Shown here one piece after another: positions 16,949 through 26,068 of a stretch of 64,000 nt of DNA (position 1 is its first letter; the number at the start of each line of letters is the position of its first letter). The stretch is from Paracoccaceae bacterium. GTDB lineage: Bacteria > Pseudomonadota > Alphaproteobacteria > Rhodobacterales > Rhodobacteraceae. The stretch covers positions 248,001-312,000 of the forward strand of contig WGNF01000003.1 of the NCBI GenBank assembly GCA_016124615.1, given 5' to 3'. Both the position numbers and the translations under genes were made by a program. The notes beneath the pieces are model-generated. The model searched no databases. It saw only the letters and a list, made by a program, of their open reading frames with translations, and had not been told where the DNA came from.

Positions 16949-19311
16949 CAGGATGGCCGCCCGAGGTCGGGGTCGATGCTCATGCCCAGTTGCTCCTGCA
17001 AGCCGATCTCGCCCGGTGGCGCGTCGGTATCCCGGCTGAAGTCGCGCCCGAAGGCCAGAAGGTGCGCGGGCTTGGCCGCCGCCGGGGCCGCCGTCCGCCG
17101 CCGTGCCGGTTCGCGCAGGAAATCGCGCAGCGTCGCGGGCAGCAGCGACACCGCCAGCCAGATCACATAGCTTAGCCCCGCCAGCATCCCGCGGCGCTTT
17201 TGCGAGGCCTGGCGGATGCGCCGCCAGTTGTCGCTTTCGCCGAAGATCAGATAGGCCACGGTTTCGCGCACCGCGATCGACTGGTTCTGATCGAACAGCA
17301 CCCCCAGCAGCACGCCGCCCGCCTCTGGCACGGCGGACCGGACCTGACAGCGCACGTCGCGCGCCAGATGGGCGGCGTCGGCGAATTGCGGTTTGAAATA
17401 GATGATGTCGCCCGGCTTGATCGGGGCGCGAACCTCTTGCGTGGCGGGAAGCCGCGCCAGCAGCCGCGCGCCGCTGGTCGAGCCGTCGATGATCGTGACC
17501 GGAAACACCGTGCCTGCGCCGGATTCCAGCCGCGCCTCGCCGGGCATCTTCATCTCGACCCGGGGCGCGGCGCGGCGTTGCTGTTTTTCCGACACCGCGC
17601 GCAGCGACAGGGCGACCAGCAGGAAGTTGAAGACCGCCCAGCCGCCGACGACCAGCAGCACCGACCGGTCGCCCGGAAACGCCACCCAGCGCAGCACCAG
17701 CGCCACAACCCCGGCCAGCAGCAGCAAAAACAGCGTCAGCAGCGGCCCGTAGATCGGCGAGATGTAGTCTTCCGACAGCGTTTCATCCTTGGCGGTCACG
17801 TTGAACTTGGCCGAGCGTGGCCGGATCACCGTGCGGATCACCGCCCCGGCCAGATAGGGCGCCTGCGCCACCTCGTAGATTTCAGAGATCAGTGGCCATC
17901 GGTCGCGGGAAAACAGCGCGCTTTGCACCAGAAAGCTCGTCATCATGTAGAAGACCATGTAGACCAGCACTTCGTTCGAGGTCGACACGAACATCTGGAT
18001 GCCGAAGAACAGGTAGATCAGCGGCGCCAGCAGGAAGGTCATCCGGATCAGCGGGAAGAACCAGAAGCTCATCGAGTTGATGTAGCACAGCCGCTGCGGC
18101 AGCCGCAGCCCGCGGCGGAACAGCGGGTTTTTCAGCAGCAGCATCTGCATCATCCCCGAGGCCCAGCGGCCGCGCTGCTGGATGAACGAGGCAAAGGTTT
18201 CCGGTTGCAGCCCGGCGATCATCGCGCGGTTTAGATAAAGGCTTTTCCAGCCCTTGGAGTGAATCTCCAGCGCGGTTTCGGCATCCTCGGTGATCGTCTC
18301 GCCGGCAAAGCCGCCGACGCTGTCCAGCGCCCGGCGCCGCAGCACCGCCGCCGAGCCGCAGAAGAACGCGCCGCCCCAGCGATCCAGCCCGCGGTGGATC
18401 AGGTTGTAGAACATCTCGTTCTCGGCCGGGCAATCCTCGCGGAAGCCGATGTTGCGCTCGATCGGGTCCTTGTTGATGAAGAAGTGCGGCGTCTGGACCA
18501 GGAACAGCTGGGGGTCTTCGACGAAATAGCCCACCGTGCGGGCCAGAAAATCGCGGCTGGGCACGTGGTCGGCGTCGAACACCACCACCAGATCGCCGTT
18601 CAGGCGTTCCAGCGCCGATGACATGTTGCCCGCCTTGGCGCTGACGTTGCGCGCCCGCGTCGCGTAGGTGACACCCAGATCGCGGCACAGCGCCTGCAGT
18701 TCCGCCCGCCGCGCCTGCGACCGCTGCGCGAGATCCGCATCCGGCGAGTTGCAGCGCTGATCGGTGCCGCCATCGTCGCACAGCACCACGGTGCGCAGCT
18801 TGGGCGGGTAGATCATGTTCTTCGCGGCCGCCAGCGTGACGCTGAGCATCTCTGACGGCTCGTTGTAGGACGGGACCAGCACGTCCACGGTGGGCAGATC
18901 CTGCGGGTCGACCTTGGCGGGCAGCTGGCGGTCGGTGGGGTCGGCGGTCAGGAAGGCGTTCAGGAAGAACACGAGGATCGCGTAGGTTTCAACCGCGAAC
19001 AGGATCAGCGCGATCCCGAACGATACCGGATGGTCGATCGACGGCAGCGTTTCGGTGACCCGCCAGGCCCAGTAGCGCATCACCACCACGCTTGCGGTGG
19101 CCAGCAGCGCCAGCCGGGCCATGATATGCTCGGCGAAGGGTTTCAGCAGGATGATCACCAGCACCGCCATGATGCCAAGGATGCCCTGCGCATCGTCCGA
19201 CGTCGGCACCGAGGCCAGAAAGGCGAAGGGCACGATCAGCAGCACCCACAGCAGCAGGACCGCGAAATGCAGGGGGCGCAGCCCGCCCCGTCTGGTCCCG
19301 CTCCGGCTCAT
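16948..19311 (-). CDS. bcsA: Cellulose synthase catalytic subunit BcsA (UDP-forming, PilZ domain)
   Basis: Inner-membrane GT2 enzyme that polymerises UDP-glucose and exports the chain. In 787 residues the catalytic set is complete: DDG (179-181), DADH (246-249), TED (341-343), QQRGRW (378-383) and the gating loop FNVTAKDETLS (503-513). The C-terminal PilZ domain keeps RAAPR (580-584) and DGSTSG (609-614), so c-di-GMP activation is expected. It is highly similar by eye to the R. sphaeroides protein of known structure. The ATG at 19311 has GGAGG seven bases upstream; a TTG two codons earlier is less likely. Confidence 0.97.
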   Translation of the reverse strand: MSRSGTRRGGLRPLHFAVLLLWVLLIVPFAFLASVPTSDDAQGILGIMAVLVIILLKPFAEHIMARLALLATASVVVMRYWAWRVTETLPSIDHPVSFGIALILFAVETYAILVFFLNAFLTADPTDRQLPAKVDPQDLPTVDVLVPSYNEPSEMLSVTLAAAKNMIYPPKLRTVVLCDDGGTDQRCNSPDADLAQRSQARRAELQALCRDLGVTYATRARNVSAKAGNMSSALERLNGDLVVVFDADHVPSRDFLARTVGYFVEDPQLFLVQTPHFFINKDPIERNIGFREDCPAENEMFYNLIHRGLDRWGGAFFCGSAAVLRRRALDSVGGFAGETITEDAETALEIHSKGWKSLYLNRAMIAGLQPETFASFIQQRGRWASGMMQMLLLKNPLFRRGLRLPQRLCYINSMSFWFFPLIRMTFLLAPLIYLFFGIQMFVSTSNEVLVYMVFYMMTSFLVQSALFSRDRWPLISEIYEVAQAPYLAGAVIRTVIRPRSAKFNVTAKDETLSEDYISPIYGPLLTLFLLLLAGVVALVLRWVAFPGDRSVLLVVGGWAVFNFLLVALSLRAVSEKQQRRAAPRVEMKMPGEARLESGAGTVFPVTIIDGSTSGARLLARLPATQEVRAPIKPGDIIYFKPQFADAAHLARDVRCQVRSAVPEAGGVLLGVLFDQNQSIAVRETVAYLIFGESDNWRRIRQASQKRRGMLAGLSYVIWLAVSLLPATLRDFLREPARRRTAAPAAAKPAHLLAFGRDFSRDTDAPPGEIGLQEQLGMSIDPDLGRPS

Positions 19312-19339
19312 CGGCAAGCCTCCATGTTCCGCCCCGGCG

Positions 19340-20023
19340 TCATGGCTGGGGGGCCGCGAGTGGCGACAGGTTCAGGTTGCCGGTGCGGCGCTGGCCCGCG
19401 TCGGTTCCCGGATAATAGGCGATGCTGTCGGCGCCGATCGGCGCCAGCGCCTTTTCAACCGGCCCGTCGACGCAGTTGCGCATCAGCACGTCCAGCGCAT
19501 AGGTGCCCGACGGCAGGATGCGGCTGCCCAGATCGGCACGGCGGATCGCCAGCACGCAGACCGTGTTCACGCCGAACCGCTTGTCGAGCCAGAAATAGGG
19601 GCCCATCGCATCGGTCTTGGTGGTCAGGCCGGAAAAGGATGCGCCGTCGAACGGGTAGGGCGCGCCGCCGGCCAGTTGCAGCAGCTCATCCACCTGAAAC
19701 TTCGGCTGCAATCCCATCACCGGGGCCCGCGCCATCAGCAACACGAAGTTGTCGCCCTTCACCGCCGTCTCGTTCGGCAGCGCGATCTTCTGCTCGGTCT
19801 CGTCCGGCAGCGCGCGTTGCATGGTCAACAGCGCGTCGGGCACGTGGATCAGGGTCTGACTGTCCGCAACCAGCGTGTATTGCGTCGTCTGCTGCGCCGT
19901 GGTCAACGAAACGCCACCCGGCGGGGCGATGTCGCCGCAGGCCTGAAGCGACAGCAAAAGGCCGAGGCCAATGCCAATTCGCAAGGCCGCCGGTCGGCCA
20001 TCGCCTCGCGCTACAGTTCGCAT
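19340..20023 (-). CDS. bcsN: Cellulose biosynthesis protein BcsN (lipoprotein)
   Basis: First gene of the operon. The 227-residue product has a lipoprotein signal ending in the lipobox LQAC (about residues 26-29), so the mature protein is probably lipid-anchored in the periplasm. Its sequence and position directly before bcsA match the alphaproteobacterial BcsN family, whose role in cellulose production is not defined at molecular level. It is separated from bcsA by 28 bases. Confidence 0.83.
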   Translation of the reverse strand: MRTVARGDGRPAALRIGIGLGLLLSLQACGDIAPPGGVSLTTAQQTTQYTLVADSQTLIHVPDALLTMQRALPDETEQKIALPNETAVKGDNFVLLMARAPVMGLQPKFQVDELLQLAGGAPYPFDGASFSGLTTKTDAMGPYFWLDKRFGVNTVCVLAIRRADLGSRILPSGTYALDVLMRNCVDGPVEKALAPIGADSIAYYPGTDAGQRRTGNLNLSPLAAPQP

Positions 20024-20111
20024 GTCTTGCCCACCGTCACACTGCCCTACCGCTGTCGTCTTTTTGACTTTGCTGGATCCTACCCTGCGTCACCTGCCAC
20101 TGACAGAAGTA

Positions 20112-20141
20112 TTATTATCATTCTGATTAGAAATTTGTCAT
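20112..20141 (-). promoter_or_regulatory. Candidate promoter of the bcs operon
   Basis: On the minus strand ATGACA (20141-20136) and GATAAT (20119-20114) are separated by 16 bases, with TAATAA (20117-20112) as an alternative -10 at 18 bases. The region 20100-20165 is the most AT-rich part of this neighbourhood and lies about 90 bases upstream of bcsN. Confidence 0.4.
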
Positions 20142-20258
20142 TAAATTTGAGAAGTTGCGCAGCGAACACAATCTAGGGTCGGAATTGCGGCGCATTCCCG
20201 GCGGGTCAGGGTGAAAACGGCCGATAAGCGGGGCGGCTGGCCCGGTCGGCGCGCATGA

Positions 20259-20295
20259 CAACGCCGCGCCCGTCGTTCAGACCGGCGCGGCGTTG
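20259..20295 (-). terminator. Hairpin downstream of the DoxX gene
   Basis: Arms CAACGCCGCGCC (20259-20270) and GGCGCGGCGTTG (20284-20295) form a perfect 12-bp stem with a 13-base loop, 15 bases after the DoxX stop on the minus strand. It lacks a T tract. It separates DoxX from the bcs operon, which is read in the same direction. Confidence 0.6.
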
Positions 20296-20310
20296 CAAAT
20301 CGGGGGGGTG

Positions 20311-20712
20311 TCAGCGTTTCGCGCGAACGGCGTCGAAGCTCAGGCTGCCTGCCCCGGCGACCGAGAGGTAGAGGAACACGAAGCAGAACAGCACCGCCGC
20401 CTCGCCACCGTTCAGGGTCGGAAAGAAGCTGTGCGGGAAGTGCGCCATGAAATAGGCGACGGCCATTTCGCCCGACAGGATGAAGGCGGCGATGCGGGTA
20501 TAAAGCCCCAGCGCGACCAGCGTGCCGCCGATCAGTTCCAGCATCCCCGCCAGCCCGAACAGCGAAAACAGCGCCGGGCCGGGATGCCCGGAGGCGGGGA
20601 AATCGAGCAGCTTCATGGTGCCATGCTCGATGAACAGCAACGCGGTGACGACGCGCAGGACCGACAGAACGATCGGGCTGATGGATTCAAGTCCGGATTT
20701 GGAATTGGACAA
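20311..20712 (-). CDS. DoxX family membrane protein
   Basis: Small polytopic membrane protein of about 133 residues with four hydrophobic helices and the DoxX signature region LRVVTALLFIEHGTMKLLDFP and SGEMAVAYFMAHFP. Members of this family are linked to redox or thiol stress in some bacteria, but the role is not established. There is no ATG at a sensible place; TTG at 20712, ten bases after an AAGG, gives the family's normal length. An open frame extends further upstream but shows no DoxX similarity. Confidence 0.8.
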   Translation of the reverse strand: MSNSKSGLESISPIVLSVLRVVTALLFIEHGTMKLLDFPASGHPGPALFSLFGLAGMLELIGGTLVALGLYTRIAAFILSGEMAVAYFMAHFPHSFFPTLNGGEAAVLFCFVFLYLSVAGAGSLSFDAVRAKR

Positions 20713-21231
20713 TGGGACGCTGCCTTTTGAATTTGCACCTGTCACGGCGATAGCGTCCGGCCGCCGCAGTTCCAAGACTGCCGTCTTCAAAAGAGGGTGA
20801 GACCCGGCGGTTCGCCTGCCGGAAAAGCCGAGGACGTCGAAAATCGGGCATGAGACTCGCCGCTGCACGGCGTTTCGGCATTCGCGAAATGCGACATCTC
20901 TGATCCGTCGAAAGCCAGCAACGGCAGCGTGGCGGCTGGAAGCTGCGTAAACTTTGGGCATCTTGCGGTGAACGCCGCCGGGCCATGCGGCGGGCATTGT
21001 CGCCTGTGCTGCAATGCAGAATCGTCAGAGGGCGGGCAAGGGGCCCAGCCCGCAACGAGGGACTTGTGCGGCGCGACGGCCTGGGAAGGGCCAGGGCGCC
21101 GGACATCACGATGAAGCCAGTCGCTGCGGCTGCCGCGTCGCGCCGACCCTTGCCGCCGGATTTGGCGGCGGGATCGGCGCCCGGAATGACGCGCCCGCCC
21201 AATAATCTGCACAACAACACACAACGGGAGA
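20713..21231. other. Intergenic region between divergent DoxX and urt genes
   Basis: About 520 bases without a credible gene. It must hold promoters for both directions. A small GC hairpin (GCCGCC at 21152-21157 with GGCGGC at 21164-21169) lies 60 bases before urtA. I could not find a convincing sigma-54 (-24/-12) element, which might have been expected for nitrogen-controlled urea transport. Confidence 0.5.
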
Positions 21232-22527
21232 ATGGATTTGAACTTCGCTCGAAACCTCTTTGCGGCGGCGGGTCTGGCGACCCTTCTGGCCGCGCCGTCG
21301 GCGCAGGCCGACGACGACACGATCAAGGTGGGCATCCTGCACTCGCTGTCGGGCACGATGGCCATTTCGGAAACCACGCTGAAAGACGCGATGCTGATGC
21401 TGATCGCCGAGCAGAACGCCAAGGGCGGCCTGCTGGGCAAGAAACTGGAACCGGTGGTGGTGGACCCGGCATCGAACTGGCCGCTGTTCGCCGAAAAGGC
21501 GCGCGAGCTGATCAGCCAGGATCACGTCGCCGCGGTGTTCGGCTGCTGGACCTCGGTCAGCCGCAAGTCGGTGCTGCCGGTGTTCAAGGAACTCGACTCG
21601 ATCCTGTTCTACCCGGTCCAGTACGAGGGCCAGGAATCCGAGCGCAACGTGTTCTACACCGGCGCCGCGCCGAACCAGCAGGCGATCCCGGCGGTGGACT
21701 ATCTGATGAGCAAGGACGGCGGTTCGGTGAAACGCTGGGTGCTGGAAGGCACCGACTACGTCTATCCGCGCACCACCAACAAGATCCTCGAGGCGTATCT
21801 GCTGTCCAAGGGCGTGTCGCCCGATGACATCATGATCAACTACACCCCCTTCGGCTTTTCCGACTGGCAGACCGAGGTCAGCAAGATCAAGGCCTTCGGC
21901 TCGGCCGGCAAGAAGACGGCGGTGGTGTCCACCGTCAACGGTGACGCCAACGTGCCGTTCTACAAGGAACTGGGCAACCAGGGCGTGAAGGCGGAAGACA
22001 TCCCCGTGGTCGCCTTCTCGGTCGGCGAAGAAGAGCTTGCCGGTCTGGACCCCAAGCCGCTGGTCGGCCACCTTGCGGCGTGGAACTACTTTGAATCGAT
22101 CGACACGCCGGAAAACAAGGCGTTCATCGACGCCTGGCACAAGTTCACCGGCAACGACAAGCGCGTGACCAACGACCCGATGGAAGCCGCCTACATCGGC
22201 TTCAACATGTGGGTGAAGGCGGTCGAGAAGGCGGGCACCACCGACCCCGACAAGGTGATCGCGGCGCTGCCGGGCACCCAGGCGCCGAACCTGACCGGCG
22301 GCATGTCGGAAATGCTGCCGAACCACCACATCACCAAGCCGGTCTACATCGGCGAGATTCAGGACAACGGCCAGTTCGACGTGGTCTGGCAGACCAAGGG
22401 CCTGATCCCCGGCGAGCCGTGGTCGCCCTATCTGCCGGAATCGAAAGACCTCGTTTCCGACTGGGTGAAGCTGAACTGCGGCAACTATGACAAGGTCAAG
22501 AACACCTGTCTTGGCGCCACCAACTGA
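21232..22527 (+). CDS. urtA: Urea ABC transporter substrate-binding protein UrtA
   Basis: Periplasmic urea receptor of the UrtABCDE system. The 431-residue protein has a signal peptide (about 1-26, ending near AQA) and a bilobed type I binding fold starting KVGILHSLSGTMAISE. Segments such as FGCWTSVSRKSVLPV, LFYPVQYEGQESERNVFYTGA and EGTDYVYPRTTN are characteristic of UrtA rather than branched-chain amino acid receptors. A GGGAG site precedes the ATG. First gene of a five-gene operon. Confidence 0.95.
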   Translation: MDLNFARNLFAAAGLATLLAAPSAQADDDTIKVGILHSLSGTMAISETTLKDAMLMLIAEQNAKGGLLGKKLEPVVVDPASNWPLFAEKARELISQDHVAAVFGCWTSVSRKSVLPVFKELDSILFYPVQYEGQESERNVFYTGAAPNQQAIPAVDYLMSKDGGSVKRWVLEGTDYVYPRTTNKILEAYLLSKGVSPDDIMINYTPFGFSDWQTEVSKIKAFGSAGKKTAVVSTVNGDANVPFYKELGNQGVKAEDIPVVAFSVGEEELAGLDPKPLVGHLAAWNYFESIDTPENKAFIDAWHKFTGNDKRVTNDPMEAAYIGFNMWVKAVEKAGTTDPDKVIAALPGTQAPNLTGGMSEMLPNHHITKPVYIGEIQDNGQFDVVWQTKGLIPGEPWSPYLPESKDLVSDWVKLNCGNYDKVKNTCLGATN

Positions 22528-22605
22528 CGCTGAAAACCGGGGGCGCGGCATCTCTGCGCCCCCTTGCCGGACATTCTGGCCCCGTGAGAGACAGGAGACC
22601 GAGGG

Positions 22606-24198
22606 ATGAGGTTCTTGCTGCGCGCCGCTCTGGTGCTTCTGGCACTGGTTGGCGGCACTGCCGCCGGTGCGGCGGATTTCGGGGCGCTGGTCGCGGCCTT
22701 GCCTGCGGGCAGCTATTCCGACCGGGCCAAGGTGGTCGACGATCTGGCCCAGTCCGGCGACCCGCGCGCGCTGGCGGTGCTGAACGCGCTGGCGGCCGAC
22801 GACCTGAAGGTGATGCCCGACGGCACCGTGGTGATCGTCGATGACAAGGGCGCGGCGAAGGCCGCCGTTGACGGCACCGACAAGGGCACCCCGGCCGCCG
22901 ATCAGCTTGACCGGGTGAAGGTGAACAACGCCGTGCGCCGCGCCGTGCGCACTGCCATCGGCGTGCTGACGCTGCGCGACCCCGACCCGGCCAAGCGCCT
23001 TGCCGCGGCGCGCGAGGCGCTGCGCGCCGCCGACCCCGACCAGATCGACGCGGTGGACAGCGCGCTGGCGGCCGAGACCGATCCGGCGGTGAAGGCGCTG
23101 CTGGCCGAGGCGCGCGCGGCGGCGGTGCTGAAATCCGACGCGCCCGCCGCCGATCAGCTGGCCGCGATCAAGCTGCTGGCCGCGCGGGGCGACGATGCGG
23201 CGATTGCCGCGCTTGCCCCGCTTGCCGGGGCGCAGAACCCCGAGATTGCGCAGGCGGTCAAATCCGCGCTCGCCTCGATCGCCGAAACGCAGCGGCTGTG
23301 GGGGCTGGCGCAGAATGTCTGGTTCGGGCTGTCGCTGGGCTCGGTGCTGCTGCTGGCGGCGGTGGGGCTTGCGATCACCTTCGGCGTGATGGGGGTGATC
23401 AACATGGCGCATGGCGAGCTGGTCATGCTGGGCGCCTACTCGACCTTTGCCGTCCAGCAGGTGATCCGGCTTCATGCGCCCGGCCTGTTCGACTGGTCGC
23501 TGGTGATCGCGGCGCCGGTCGCCTTCGTCGTGGCGGGCGCGGTCGGCGTAGCGATCGAGCGTGGCATCGTGCGCCACCTTTACGGCCGACCGCTGGAAAC
23601 GCTGCTGGCGACCTGGGGCGTCAGCCTGATCCTGCAACAGGCGGTGCGCACGATCTTTGGCCCCGACAACCGCGAGGTGGGCAACCCCGGCTGGATGTCG
23701 GGCGCCTTCACGCTGGGCCAGTTGCAGATCACCTGGAACCGGCTCTGGATCCTGATCTTCGCGCTGGCGGTGTTCGCGGTGCTGCTGGCGGTGCTGAAGC
23801 GCACGCCGATCGGGTTGCAGATGCGGGCGGTGACGCAGAACCGGGCGATGGCGGCCAACATGGGCATCCGCACCGGGCGGGTGGATGCGCTGACCTTCGG
23901 CCTTGGCGCGGGCATCGCCGGGCTGGCGGGCGTGGCGCTGAGCCAGATCGACAATGTCAGCCCGAACCTGGGGCAGGGCTATATCGTCGACAGTTTCATG
24001 GTCGTGGTCTTCGGCGGGGCGGGTAACATCTGGGGCACGCTGGCCGGAGCCTTTTCGCTGGGCGTCGCCAACAAGTTCCTCGAACCCTTCGCGGGCGCGG
24101 TGCTGGGCAAGATCCTGATCCTCGTCGGCATCATCCTCTTCATCCAGAAGCGCCCGCGCGGCCTTTTTGCGGTGAAGGGCCGGTCGGTGGAGGCGTGA
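22606..24198 (+). CDS. urtB: Urea ABC transporter permease UrtB
   Basis: First membrane subunit. The 530-residue protein has a signal peptide (1-23), a periplasmic Ala/Asp-rich helical extension of about 210 residues, and a C-terminal LivH-like permease of about eight membrane helices (from about residue 240). The long N-terminal extension is usual for UrtB and distinguishes it from LivH. The region IFGPDNREVGNPGWMSG lies in an external loop. A gap of 78 bases separates it from urtA. Confidence 0.94.
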   Translation: MRFLLRAALVLLALVGGTAAGAADFGALVAALPAGSYSDRAKVVDDLAQSGDPRALAVLNALAADDLKVMPDGTVVIVDDKGAAKAAVDGTDKGTPAADQLDRVKVNNAVRRAVRTAIGVLTLRDPDPAKRLAAAREALRAADPDQIDAVDSALAAETDPAVKALLAEARAAAVLKSDAPAADQLAAIKLLAARGDDAAIAALAPLAGAQNPEIAQAVKSALASIAETQRLWGLAQNVWFGLSLGSVLLLAAVGLAITFGVMGVINMAHGELVMLGAYSTFAVQQVIRLHAPGLFDWSLVIAAPVAFVVAGAVGVAIERGIVRHLYGRPLETLLATWGVSLILQQAVRTIFGPDNREVGNPGWMSGAFTLGQLQITWNRLWILIFALAVFAVLLAVLKRTPIGLQMRAVTQNRAMAANMGIRTGRVDALTFGLGAGIAGLAGVALSQIDNVSPNLGQGYIVDSFMVVVFGGAGNIWGTLAGAFSLGVANKFLEPFAGAVLGKILILVGIILFIQKRPRGLFAVKGRSVEA

Positions 24199-24199
24199 C

Positions 24200-25294
24200 A
24201 TGCTGATCGACCGTCGCCTTGGGATCTTCCTTGCCGGGCTTTTCGTCCTTGTCGTCGTGGTGCCCGCGGGCAACCTCTGGCTGGCGGGCCAGCCGGTGCC
24301 GACCTACCTTGTTGCGCTGATCGGCAAGTACCTCTGTTATGCCTTGCTGGCGGTCGCGCTCGACCTTGTCTGGGGCTTTTGCGGCATCCTTTCGCTGGGC
24401 CACGGCGCCTTCTTCGCGCTCGGCGGCTACGCGATGGGCATGTACCTGATGCGAGAGATCGGCGACCGCGGCGTCTATGCCAACCCGACGCTGCCCGACT
24501 TCATGGTCTTCATCGGCTGGAAACAGCTGCCGTGGTACTGGTGGGGGTTCGATCATTTCTGGTTCGCGGCGTCGATGGTGCTGCTGGTGCCGGGGGCGCT
24601 GGCCTTCGTGTTCGGCTGGTTCACCTTCCGCAGCCGCGTTGCCGGGGTCTATCTGTCGATCATCACGCAGGCGATGACCTATGCGCTGATGCTGGCCTTC
24701 TTCCGCAACGAGATGGGGTTTGGCGGCAACAACGGGCTGACCGACTTCAAGGATGTGCTGGGCTACGATCTGGGCGGCGGCGGCACCAAGGTGGGGCTGA
24801 TGGTGCTGTCGGCGGTGGCGCTGGCGGCCGGGCTGCTGCTGGCCCGCGCGATCACCGTGTCGCGGCTGGGCAAGGTGCTGGTCTGCCTGCGCGACGCCGA
24901 AAGCCGGACCCGGTTCCTGGGCTACCGGGTCGAGCATTACAAGCTGTTCATCTTCACCGTCTCGGCGATGATGGCGGGGGTGGCGGGCGCGCTTTACGTG
25001 CCGCAGGTGGGCATCATCAACCCGTCTGAATTCAGCCCGGCAAACTCGATCGAGATCGTGATCTGGGTGGCGCTGGGCGGGCGCGGCACGCTGGTCGGCG
25101 CCGCTTTGGGGGCGATCCTTGTCGCGCTGGCCAAGACGCTGCTGACCGGCTGGCTGCCCGAGGTCTGGCTGTTCGCGCTTGGCGCGATGTTCGTGCTGGT
25201 CACCATCGGGCTGCCGACCGGCGTTCTGGGCGCGCTGGAGGGTGGGCTGGCCCGAACCCGCCGCGCCCCCGAACCGGCGGAGCGTGAGGCATGA
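24200..25294 (+). CDS. urtC: Urea ABC transporter permease UrtC
   Basis: Second permease subunit, LivM-like, 364 residues with about ten hydrophobic segments. Typical motifs are LDLVWGFCGILSLGHGAFFALGG near the N-terminus and the long external segment with WKQLPWYWWGFDHFWFA. It starts one base after the urtB stop and overlaps urtD by ATGA. Confidence 0.94.
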   Translation: MLIDRRLGIFLAGLFVLVVVVPAGNLWLAGQPVPTYLVALIGKYLCYALLAVALDLVWGFCGILSLGHGAFFALGGYAMGMYLMREIGDRGVYANPTLPDFMVFIGWKQLPWYWWGFDHFWFAASMVLLVPGALAFVFGWFTFRSRVAGVYLSIITQAMTYALMLAFFRNEMGFGGNNGLTDFKDVLGYDLGGGGTKVGLMVLSAVALAAGLLLARAITVSRLGKVLVCLRDAESRTRFLGYRVEHYKLFIFTVSAMMAGVAGALYVPQVGIINPSEFSPANSIEIVIWVALGGRGTLVGAALGAILVALAKTLLTGWLPEVWLFALGAMFVLVTIGLPTGVLGALEGGLARTRRAPEPAEREA

Positions 25295-26067
25295 GCGCGC
25301 CACATCCGATCGGCGGGCTGCCGACCGAGGCCCTGCCGCAGCTGTACCTCGACGGCGTCAGCCGCGCCTTTGACGGCTTCAAGGCGATCAACAACCTGTC
25401 GCTGGTGATCGACAAGGGCGAGCTGCGCGCGGTGATCGGCCCGAACGGCGCGGGCAAGACCACGATGATGGACATCATCACCGGCAAGACCCGGCCCGAC
25501 ACCGGGCAGGTGCTGTGGGAACAGTCGGTGGACCTGACGAAACTGGACGAGGCCGACACCGCGCGGCTGGGGATCGGGCGCAAGTTCCAGAAGCCGACGG
25601 TGTTCGAAAGCCACACGGTCGAGGATAACCTTGCCCTTGCGCTGAAGGCCGACCGCTCGCCCTGGGCGACGCTGTTCCACCGCACCACAGCGGCCGAAAC
25701 GGCGCGGATCGACGAGCTTCTGGGCCTGATCCGGCTTGGCAACCTGCGCGACTGGATGGCGGGAAGCCTGAGCCACGGCCAGAAACAATGGCTCGAAATC
25801 GGCATGCTGCTGGCGCAGGATCCGCAGCTTCTGCTGATCGACGAGCCCGCCGCCGGGATGACCGATGCCGAAACGATGTGGACGGCGGACCTGCTGAAGT
25901 CGATCGCCGGCGAGCGGTCGGTGATCGTGGTGGAACATGACATGGAATTCGTCCGCGCGCTCGACTGCAAGGTGACGGTGCTGCATCAGGGCAGCGTGCT
26001 GGCCGAGGGGCGGCTGGAAACGGTCAGCGCGATGCCCGAAGTCATCGAAGTTTATCTGGGGCGCTGA
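25291..26067 (+). CDS. urtD: Urea ABC transporter ATPase UrtD
   Basis: LivG-like ATP-binding subunit of 258 residues. Walker A GPNGAGKTT (about 50-58), signature LSHGQKQ, Walker B LLLIDEPAAGM and switch histidine in VVEHDMEFV are present. LSHGQKQ replaces the common LSGGQ, as is usual for UrtD. It overlaps urtC by ATGA. Confidence 0.94.
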   Translation: MSAPHPIGGLPTEALPQLYLDGVSRAFDGFKAINNLSLVIDKGELRAVIGPNGAGKTTMMDIITGKTRPDTGQVLWEQSVDLTKLDEADTARLGIGRKFQKPTVFESHTVEDNLALALKADRSPWATLFHRTTAAETARIDELLGLIRLGNLRDWMAGSLSHGQKQWLEIGMLLAQDPQLLLIDEPAAGMTDAETMWTADLLKSIAGERSVIVVEHDMEFVRALDCKVTVLHQGSVLAEGRLETVSAMPEVIEVYLGR

Positions 26068-26068
26068 G

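Noticed and set aside
21152-21169. GCCGCC/GGCGGC hairpin before urtA as a riboswitch or terminator
   Set aside because: Only six base pairs in very GC-rich DNA with no T tract or conserved RNA fold visible.
21106-24273. 1055-codon open frame on the minus strand opposite urtA-urtB
   Set aside because: Low-complexity Arg/His/Gln composition and no domain; lies entirely over well-defined urt genes.
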